A DNA stretch of 20,408 bases from Saonia sp964398035 (GTDB lineage: Bacteria > Bacteroidota > Bacteroidia > Flavobacteriales > Flavobacteriaceae), in the NCBI GenBank assembly GCA_964398035.1, contig CAYNLI010000043.1, positions 1 to 20,408 on the forward strand, read 5' to 3'. Each line of letters opens with the position of its first letter. The stretch's first letter is position 1. Of the stretch, positions 14,590-20,408 are shown one piece after another. Below the pieces are notes generated by a model. It was given only the letters and a program-made list of their open reading frames with translations, was not told the DNA's origin and made no database searches. Position numbers and translations under genes: made by a program.

Positions 14590-15177
14590 TTATTCTTCTT
14601 CTGTAGAAGGAGCGGCTTCTTCTTTTGCCTCTTCAGCAACTGGTGCAGCTTCCTCAGTGGCAGCCTCAACAACAGTTTCTGCTACTTCTTCAGTTGCAGC
14701 TTCTGCAGTTTCTTCAACTACTTCTTCTTCAACAACATTTGAAGCAATACGTTTGTCGTTCACTTCTTTTTCTGCTTCTAAGGCTTTTGATCTTGCATCA
14801 GCTTTAGCTTTGTCCAAACCATCGGTTTTTACTGCTATGGATTTCCCTTTTTCTTCTAACCAAGCAGTGAATTTTTCTTCAGCTTGCTCTTCTGTTAAAG
14901 CTCCTTTTGCAACACCACCCAATAAATGATGCTTTAAAAGCACGCCTTTATAGGATAATATTTTTTTAGCGGTGTCAGATGGTTGTGCCCCATTTTGCAA
15001 CCACTTTACAGAGTTGTCAATTTTAAGGTCTATGGTTGCTGGATTGGTGTTTGGGTTGTATGTCCCCAATTTTTCCAAGAATTTACCATCTCTTTTAGCG
15101 CGTACATCTGCTGCTACTATCCAATAAAATGGTTTTCCTTTTTTACCGTGTCTTTGTAATCTAATTCTAACTGGCAT
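14590..15177 (-). CDS. rpsP: 30S ribosomal protein S16 with acidic C-terminal tail
   Basis: Residues 1-80 are standard S16 (MPVRIRLQRHGKKGKPFYWIV at the start, LGTYNP near 37-42, WLQNGAQPSDT near 59-69). The protein is 195 residues, more than twice the 80-90 of E. coli S16. A Lys/Glu-rich middle region follows, then a low-complexity Glu/Ala/Val tail (about 149-195) with EEVVEE, EAATEE and EEAAP patterns. Long S16 tails are usual in Bacteroidota, so this is probably normal for the lineage; its function is unknown. S16 is a primary 30S assembly protein. A consensus promoter and a structured leader lie upstream; rimM follows. Confidence 0.96.
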   Translation of the reverse strand: MPVRIRLQRHGKKGKPFYWIVAADVRAKRDGKFLEKLGTYNPNTNPATIDLKIDNSVKWLQNGAQPSDTAKKILSYKGVLLKHHLLGGVAKGALTEEQAEEKFTAWLEEKGKSIAVKTDGLDKAKADARSKALEAEKEVNDKRIASNVVEEEVVEETAEAATEEVAETVVEAATEEAAPVAEEAKEEAAPSTEEE

Positions 15178-15193
15178 ATCACATTAATTTTGT

Positions 15194-15242
15194 AGGGTGC
15201 CCGACCCTTGGGTTGTTAATTCTTTTTTGCCCCTAAAAGGGG
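15194..15242 (-). promoter_or_regulatory. Candidate structured rpsP mRNA leader
   Basis: The 5' untranslated region of rpsP has two GC-rich hairpins in AT-rich surroundings. CCCC-TTTTA-GGGG (15230-15242) lies at or next to the predicted transcript start. AGGGT-CGGGC-ACCCT (15194-15208) ends 16 nt before the ATG, and its GGG loop could pair with an adjacent CCC (a possible pseudoknot). This is where autoregulatory ribosomal-protein leaders are found; a binding role for S16 is inference. Confidence 0.45.
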
Positions 15243-15244
15243 TG

Positions 15245-15274
15245 CAAATATACAGGTTTTCTGTAAATGCACAA
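15245..15274 (-). promoter_or_regulatory. Consensus Bacteroidota promoter of rpsP
   Basis: On the minus strand TTG (15272-15274), exactly 19 nt, then TATATTTG (15245-15252), a perfect TAnnTTTG -7 box. Transcription should start near 15239, about 60 nt before the rpsP start codon. Confidence 0.75.
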
Positions 15275-15397
15275 TACATTTTTTTAAATATCAAAATGAC
15301 GGGTTTTAAGTTAATAACTCCTTATAACTCTACTTTTTAAAAAGAGCGTGTTTTAATACATTTATCGTTCCTAATTAAAATAGGAAACCATCCATTT

Positions 15398-18300
15398 ATG
15401 TACTTAATTTTTGACACAGAAACCACGGGTTTACCTAAACGTTGGAACGCTCCCATCAGCGATACGGACAACTGGCCACGCTGCATACAAATTGCATGGC
15501 AATTGCATGATGGGATGGGAAATTTGTTGGAAAGTCAAGATTATTTGGTGCGCCCAGAGGGGTTTAATATCCCTTATGATGCGGAACAAATACATGGTAT
15601 ATCTACAGAATTAGCGGAAGATCAAGGGATTCCACTTGCAGAGGTCTTAGAGAAATTTAATGTAGCTCTTTCTAAAACAAAATTTGTTGTAGGTCAGAAT
15701 GTGAAATTTGACCTAAACATTATGGGGGCAGAATTTCACAGATTAGCTGTGGAAAACAACTTACAAGAACTACCTGTTTTGGATACTTGTACTGAACATA
15801 CTGCTCAATTATGTCAGATTCTCGGTGGGCGTGGCGGTAAATTTAAGTTACCTACGCTGACTGAACTGTATCAGTTCCTTTTTGGAGCGCCTTTTGGAGA
15901 TGCACACAATGCCACTGCGGATGTAGAAGCTACCACACGTTGTTTTTTAGAGCTTGTTCGTAAAAAACAATATACAACGGAGCAGTTAGATGTGCAGCCA
16001 GATTACTTTCAGAATTTCTCTGAGGCCAATCCACAAGAAATTCAACTTATAGGATTAAAGCACATCAATCTTAAAAAGGCCTCTAAAAGAATAGCAGACA
16101 AGCTTTGGGACAAGGATACTGGAAGTGGTGTTTCGCAAGATGAAATAAATAAAAACTTAGCATCATTGGAAACGGCTAAGTTTGCTCACTTGCACAACCA
16201 TACGCAGTTTTCTATTCTACAGTCCACGACTAGTGTGTCAGATTTAATCAAGAACACTGCCAAGCAAAATATGCCTGCCGTTGCAATGACCGATCATGCC
16301 AATATGATGGGGGCATTTCATTTTGTCAAAGGCGTACTTAGTCATAACAAAGATGTTGTTTCCAGAAATGAGGAAAATAGCAAAAGGTATGTGGCAACAC
16401 AAGAAGGGACTTTGGAAGAAGGCGAAGAACCACTTACTATTTTGCCTGTTCCAGAGTTAGAAATAACCCCGATTGTAGGTTGTGAATTTCAAGTGTGTGA
16501 GAACCATAAAGATAAATCCCAAAAGGATAATGGCTATCAAATAGTGATGTTTGCCAAAAATAAAAATGGTTATCACAATTTAGCAAAAATGTCTTCTATT
16601 GCCTTTGTGGATGGTAAGTATTACGTGCCTAGAATAGATAAGAATGTTATTGAAGAGTATAAGGAAGATATTATTGTGCTTACAGGGAACTTATATGGTG
16701 AGGTACCCAGTAAGGTTTTAAACGTAGGGGAAAAACAGGCTGAAGAAGCCCTTGTCTGGTGGAAGGACACGTTTGGGGACGACCTGTATATAGAGATAAT
16801 GAAACACGGTCAGGAAGATGAAAACCGTGTAAATCAAGTATTGGTTCAGTTTGCAAAAAAGCACAACATAAAATTAATAGCAACCAATAACACCTATTAC
16901 GCTGAAAAAGAAAATGCGCATGCGCATGATATTTTACTTTGTGTAAAAGATGGCGAAAAACAGGCAACACCCATAGGACGTGGACGTGGATATAGATATG
17001 GATTGCCAAACCAAGAGTATTATTACAAGTCTTCTGAGGAAATGAAAACCTTGTTTAAGGATATCCCAGAAGCCATTATCAATATTCAAGAAGTAATAGA
17101 TAAAATAGAAACCTATCCACTGGCACGTGATGTTTTATTGCCTGCTTTTGATATTCCAGAGGAGTTTGTTTTTGAGGAAGATAAAGAAGATGGGGGCAAG
17201 CGGGGAGAGAATAAATTCTTACGCCATTTAACCTATAAAGGTGCTAAAATTAGATATGGCGACCTTACCCCAGAAATTGACGAGCGATTAGATTTTGAGC
17301 TTAAAGTAATTGAAAAAACAGGCTATCCTGGGTATTTTTTAATTGTAGAGGACTTTATACGTGCGGCAAGAGTAATGGATGTTTCCGTTGGTCCCGGACG
17401 TGGTTCAGCAGCAGGTTCAGCAGTAGCGTATTGTTTATGGATTACAAATTTAGACCCTATTAAGTATGATTTGCTTTTTGAGCGTTTCTTAAATCCGGAT
17501 CGTATAAGCATGCCCGATATTGATATTGATTTTGATGATGAAGGACGTGGACGTGTAATGGATTATGTGATAGATAAGTATGGTTCCAATCAAGTAGCGC
17601 AGATTATCACCTATGGTACCATGGCGGCAAAATCATCTATTCGGGATACGGCCAGAGTATTGGATTTGCCATTGACGGACTCTGACCGGATGGCAAAATT
17701 AATCCCCAACATGTCTAAACTTAAAAAGATCATTGGGGTTGATGAGGCTACATTAAAAAAGAAATTTAATAGCGAAGATCTTCAAAAAATCTTTGAGCTT
17801 ATTGCTATTTCTGAGGGAGAAGGTCTAGAGGCCGAAACGTTGAACCAAGCATACATATTAGAAGGTTCGGTTAGAAATACAGGCATACATGCCTGCGGTG
17901 TCATTATCACCCCAGATGATATTACCAAGTTTGTCCCAGTGGCATTGGCAAAAGATTCTGAAATGTATTGCACCCAGTTTGATAATTCTGTGGTAGAAGA
18001 TGCAGGGTTGTTAAAAATGGATTTCTTGGGGCTTAAAACGTTGACCCTAATCAAGGATACGGTCAAAATTGTAAAAGCAAAACATGGTATAGAATTAGAT
18101 CCAGAAGATTTTCCGTTGGATGATAAAAAAACATATGAATTGTTCCAGCGAGGAGAAACGGGAGGAGTATTTCAATATGAATCTCCTGGAATGCAAAAGC
18201 ACATGCGGGCCTTAAAACCAACTGTTTTTGCCGATCTTATAGCTATGAATGCCTTGTACAGACCAGGGCCAATGGAATATATTCCAAGTTTTATTGCTCG

Positions 18301-19837
18301 TAAGCATGGAGATGAGGAAATAGAATATGATTTAGATGCTTGTGAAGAATATCTGGCAGAAACTTATGGTATTACCGTATACCAGGAGCAAGTGATGCTT
18401 TTGTCTCAGAAACTTGCAGATTTTACCAAAGGTGAAGCGGATGTCTTGCGTAAGGCCATGGGTAAAAAACAAAAGCATGTGCTAGATAAAATGAAACCTC
18501 AGTTTATTAAACAGGCTTCAGAAAAAGGGCATGCGGTAGATAAATTAGAGAAAATTTGGAAAGATTGGGAAGCATTTGCTGCTTATGCCTTTAATAAAAG
18601 TCACTCTACTTGTTATGCATGGATTGCCTACCAAACAGCATATTTAAAAGCGCATTACCCTGCAGAATATATGGCTTCGGTATTGTCCAATAATATGAAT
18701 GATATTAAGCAAGTGACCTTCTTTATGGAAGAGTGTAAGCGGATGGGACTGGAAGTATTGGGGCCAGATGTAAATGAATCCTATTACAAATTTGCTGTAA
18801 ACCAAGATAATGCGGTTCGTTTTGGAATGGGAGCCATTAAGGGTGTTGGTAAAAGTGCAGTTGATACTATTGTAGAGAACAGAAAAAAAGATGGGGAATA
18901 TAGATCGGTTTTTGATTTGGCCAAGCGAATTGATTTACGAGCGGCCAATAAAAAAGCTTTTGAGAATTTGGCATTGGCCGGTGGTTTTGATTCTTTGGGA
19001 AGTTCCCATAGAGCACAATATTTACATACAGAAGGAGATGGGGTCATCTTTTTAGAGAAGATTATAAAATCGGCTGCAAAGTTCCAAGAGAATGAAAATT
19101 CCTCCCAAATGGATATGTTCGGCGGAATCAGTGAAGCACAAATACCAGAGCCAATTGTTCCTCCCTGTGAGGAATGGGGCACTATGGAGAAATTAAGAAG
19201 GGAAAAAGAGGTTGTTGGGATATACCTTTCTGGACATCCTTTGGATGATTTCAATAAGGAAATAAAAGCTTTTTGTAATGCCAACGTCTCTTATTTTACC
19301 AATTTAGGGGATTATGTAAACCGAGAGCTTGTTTTTGCCGGAGTCATTACAGATGTACAACATCGGATATCTAAAAATGGAAAAGGATGGGCATTGTTCA
19401 CCTTAGAAGATTATACAGATTCTTTTGAGTTTAGAATTTTTGGGGAAGAGTATTTAAAGTTCCGTCATTTTTTAATGATCAACTCTTTTGCTTTTGTCAA
19501 AGTTTATGTAAAAGAAGGTTGGGTGAATAGAGAAACTGGCAAAAAAGGAGATCCACGTGTGCAATACAATGATTTTAAGCAATTACAGGATGTAATGGAT
19601 GCTTATGCCAAAAAACTGACTATAAAATTGAATGTAGCTGATTTAAAAGAAGAAAACATACATCAACTTAAAGAAACACTGAGTTCACATTCTGGGAACC
19701 ACCTTTTAAATTTTGTGGTGTATGAGATGGAGGAAGAAATAAAGGTAAATCTTAGCAGTAGAAAACAAAAAGTGCATATAACCAGTGAGTTATTGTCAAC
19801 TTTAGAAGAAAATGAAGTGCATTATAAGTTGAATTAA
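15398..19837 (+). CDS. dnaE: DNA polymerase III alpha subunit fused to proofreading exonuclease
   Basis: A 1479-residue replicative polymerase. Residues 1-190 are a DEDDh exonuclease (Asp6, Glu8 in FDTETTG; His170 and Asp175 in DAHNATAD), which supplies proofreading normally given by the separate epsilon subunit. From about 262 the PHP domain begins (HLHNHTQFS), then the C-family polymerase core with the palm Asp707 and Asp709 in MPDIDIDFDD, a helix-hairpin-helix segment near 1140-1165 (GAIKGVG), the beta-clamp motif QMDMF at 1237-1241, and an OB-fold near 1300-1400 (VFAGVITDVQHRI). Exonuclease-DnaE fusion is a known feature of many Bacteroidota, so it is expected here. The first ATG precedes the exonuclease motif by five residues, which fixes the start. 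It is divergent from rpsP; a weak -7-like TACATTTA lies 34 bp upstream of the start. Confidence 0.98.
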   Translation: MYLIFDTETTGLPKRWNAPISDTDNWPRCIQIAWQLHDGMGNLLESQDYLVRPEGFNIPYDAEQIHGISTELAEDQGIPLAEVLEKFNVALSKTKFVVGQNVKFDLNIMGAEFHRLAVENNLQELPVLDTCTEHTAQLCQILGGRGGKFKLPTLTELYQFLFGAPFGDAHNATADVEATTRCFLELVRKKQYTTEQLDVQPDYFQNFSEANPQEIQLIGLKHINLKKASKRIADKLWDKDTGSGVSQDEINKNLASLETAKFAHLHNHTQFSILQSTTSVSDLIKNTAKQNMPAVAMTDHANMMGAFHFVKGVLSHNKDVVSRNEENSKRYVATQEGTLEEGEEPLTILPVPELEITPIVGCEFQVCENHKDKSQKDNGYQIVMFAKNKNGYHNLAKMSSIAFVDGKYYVPRIDKNVIEEYKEDIIVLTGNLYGEVPSKVLNVGEKQAEEALVWWKDTFGDDLYIEIMKHGQEDENRVNQVLVQFAKKHNIKLIATNNTYYAEKENAHAHDILLCVKDGEKQATPIGRGRGYRYGLPNQEYYYKSSEEMKTLFKDIPEAIINIQEVIDKIETYPLARDVLLPAFDIPEEFVFEEDKEDGGKRGENKFLRHLTYKGAKIRYGDLTPEIDERLDFELKVIEKTGYPGYFLIVEDFIRAARVMDVSVGPGRGSAAGSAVAYCLWITNLDPIKYDLLFERFLNPDRISMPDIDIDFDDEGRGRVMDYVIDKYGSNQVAQIITYGTMAAKSSIRDTARVLDLPLTDSDRMAKLIPNMSKLKKIIGVDEATLKKKFNSEDLQKIFELIAISEGEGLEAETLNQAYILEGSVRNTGIHACGVIITPDDITKFVPVALAKDSEMYCTQFDNSVVEDAGLLKMDFLGLKTLTLIKDTVKIVKAKHGIELDPEDFPLDDKKTYELFQRGETGGVFQYESPGMQKHMRALKPTVFADLIAMNALYRPGPMEYIPSFIARKHGDEEIEYDLDACEEYLAETYGITVYQEQVMLLSQKLADFTKGEADVLRKAMGKKQKHVLDKMKPQFIKQASEKGHAVDKLEKIWKDWEAFAAYAFNKSHSTCYAWIAYQTAYLKAHYPAEYMASVLSNNMNDIKQVTFFMEECKRMGLEVLGPDVNESYYKFAVNQDNAVRFGMGAIKGVGKSAVDTIVENRKKDGEYRSVFDLAKRIDLRAANKKAFENLALAGGFDSLGSSHRAQYLHTEGDGVIFLEKIIKSAAKFQENENSSQMDMFGGISEAQIPEPIVPPCEEWGTMEKLRREKEVVGIYLSGHPLDDFNKEIKAFCNANVSYFTNLGDYVNRELVFAGVITDVQHRISKNGKGWALFTLEDYTDSFEFRIFGEEYLKFRHFLMINSFAFVKVYVKEGWVNRETGKKGDPRVQYNDFKQLQDVMDAYAKKLTIKLNVADLKEENIHQLKETLSSHSGNHLLNFVVYEMEEEIKVNLSSRKQKVHITSELLSTLEENEVHYKLN

Positions 19838-19850
19838 CCTGTTTTTACAT

Positions 19851-19883
19851 CCTTTTTTCCTTAGAAAAAGGAAAGTGTTTTTT
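19851..19883 (+). terminator. Probable dnaE terminator
   Basis: CCTTTTT (19851-19857) pairs with AAAAAGG (19865-19871) around a 7-nt loop, followed a few bases later by a run of six T. It lies 13 bp after the dnaE stop. The stem is short and AT-rich, so confidence is moderate. Confidence 0.5.
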
Positions 19884-19956
19884 ATAATAAAGTTTATCAA
19901 TAACACAATAGGTAAAAGGTATCTAGCGTTGGTAAGGAAAAAGATGTTTTTTTGAC

Positions 19957-19964
19957 TAAATTTG
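19957..19964 (+). promoter_or_regulatory. trxA promoter -7 box
   Basis: TAAATTTG matches TAnnTTTG exactly and lies 22 bp before the trxA ATG. A TTG at 19929-19931 is 25 nt upstream, longer than the usual 17-23, so the -33 element is uncertain. Confidence 0.5.
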
Positions 19965-19986
19965 TATAATTATTAAAAATAATAAT

Positions 19987-20304
19987 ATGGCATTAGAAAT
20001 AACAGATGCTACTTTTGAGGAAGTAGTTTTAAAAAGCGATAAACCAGTAGTTGTGGATTTTTGGGCAGCATGGTGTGGACCATGTAGAATGGTTGGGCCA
20101 ATCATTGATGAAGTAAGTACTGAATATGATGGTAAAGCTGTAGTTGGTAAAGTAGATGTAGATGCTAACCAAGAGTTTGCGGCAAAATATGCAGTTAGAA
20201 ATATTCCTACCGTTCTTGTATTTAAAGATGGTGAAATTGTAAATAGACAAGTAGGTGTATCACCAAAGAAAGTTTATACAGATGCAATTGATGCATTGTT
20301 GTAA
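19987..20304 (+). CDS. trxA: Thioredoxin
   Basis: A 105-residue cytoplasmic thioredoxin of standard length with active site WCGPC (Cys30, Cys33), the preceding VVVDFWAAW strand, buried Asp24, and the cis-proline motif NIPT followed by VLVFKDGE. It reduces protein disulfides and is recycled by thioredoxin reductase (not in the window). No signal peptide. It has its own promoter box and a strong terminator, so it is probably monocistronic. Confidence 0.97.
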   Translation: MALEITDATFEEVVLKSDKPVVVDFWAAWCGPCRMVGPIIDEVSTEYDGKAVVGKVDVDANQEFAAKYAVRNIPTVLVFKDGEIVNRQVGVSPKKVYTDAIDALL

Positions 20305-20320
20305 GTAAAAAATTAATTTA

Positions 20321-20362
20321 AAAAAAAGGTTGGTTCCAAGAATAAGGAATCAACCTTTTTTT
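20321..20362. terminator. Rho-independent terminator after trxA
   Basis: A-run plus GGTTGGTTCC (20321-20337) pairs with GGAATCAACC plus T-run (20346-20362), with one G-U wobble, an 8-nt loop and a total stem of 17 pairs. The A and T runs make it usable from both sides. Confidence 0.9.
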
Positions 20363-20390
20363 ATAACATAAAGTTTGTTTTGTTGCAATG

Positions 20391-20408
20391 CCATATTGAG
20401 CGAAGTCA
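20391..20408. repeat. Possible palindromic repeat cut by the window edge
   Basis: The last 18 bases contain TGAGCGAAGTC, which resembles half of the TCGA-type palindromes common between flavobacterial genes. The partner arm would lie outside the window, so this cannot be confirmed. Confidence 0.3.

Noticed and set aside
14625..14929. Plus-strand open frames rich in Leu/Gln or Ser/Thr
   Set aside because: They are antisense to the low-complexity rpsP tail, whose repeats keep several frames open.
15398..16000. Exonuclease fused to DnaE as a novelty
   Set aside because: This fusion is known in many Bacteroidota replicative polymerases, so it is expected.
18784..19284. 166-codon open frame on the minus strand
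   Set aside because: It lies fully inside dnaE, opposite well-conserved domains including the clamp motif; it is a shadow frame.

Overview
The window looks like a chromosomal segment of a flavobacterium (phylum Bacteroidota, family Flavobacteriaceae, probably marine). The evidence is AT-rich DNA, Bacteroidota-type promoters (TTTG or TTG, about 19 nt, then TAnnTTTG), DNA polymerase III alpha fused to its own proofreading exonuclease, ribosomal protein S16 with a long acidic tail, a lipoprotein sulfatase, and few Shine-Dalgarno sites. The genus cannot be fixed from sequence alone.

Layout. 1-338 (-): start of a VCBS/FG-GAP repeat lipoprotein, apparently frameshifted just after its lipobox. 547-2199 (+): YidK-like sodium/sugar symporter, sharing a bidirectional terminator with a convergent nucleotidyltransferase (2241-3119, -). 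3182-4887 (-): a translesion polymerase operon in the order umuC-umuD. Divergent from it are a cytoplasmic ComEC-type metallo-beta-lactamase protein with an SH3-like N-terminus (5132-6436, +) and a DnaQ-like exonuclease/GIY-YIG/UvrC-like fusion (6567-8012, +). Together 3182-8012 reads as a DNA-damage neighbourhood.

8013-10083 is an accessory island. It holds a diverged extra copy of the 3' end of the exonuclease/GIY-YIG gene, an unrecognised gene with a weak nuclease-like motif (8291-9190), and a REP-associated tyrosine transposase (RAYT, 9306-9863, -). Five copies of a 28-bp palindromic element lie in the island: an inverted set of four flanks the RAYT and one abuts the gene-tail relic.

10084-12053 (-) carries glutaryl-CoA dehydrogenase and the tRNA1(Val) A37 methyltransferase TrmN, each with its own promoter. 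12198-12574 holds the eroded end of a discoidin (F5/8 type C) gene, an inverted pair of another palindromic repeat and a strong terminator. 12575-15177 (-) is rpsP-rimM followed by a sulfatase lipoprotein. A divergent region with an S16 promoter and structured leader separates rpsP from dnaE (15398-19837, +). trxA (19987-20304, +) and its terminator end the window.

No intergenic stretch exceeds 300 bases. I see no tRNA, rRNA or CRISPR array. The most novel-looking items are the RAYT/REP family with copy-specific outer arms, the duplicated gene tail beside one of these elements, and the umuC-umuD / SH3-MBL / exonuclease-GIY-YIG neighbourhood. In the entries below, family knowledge is from memory and was not checked by any search.
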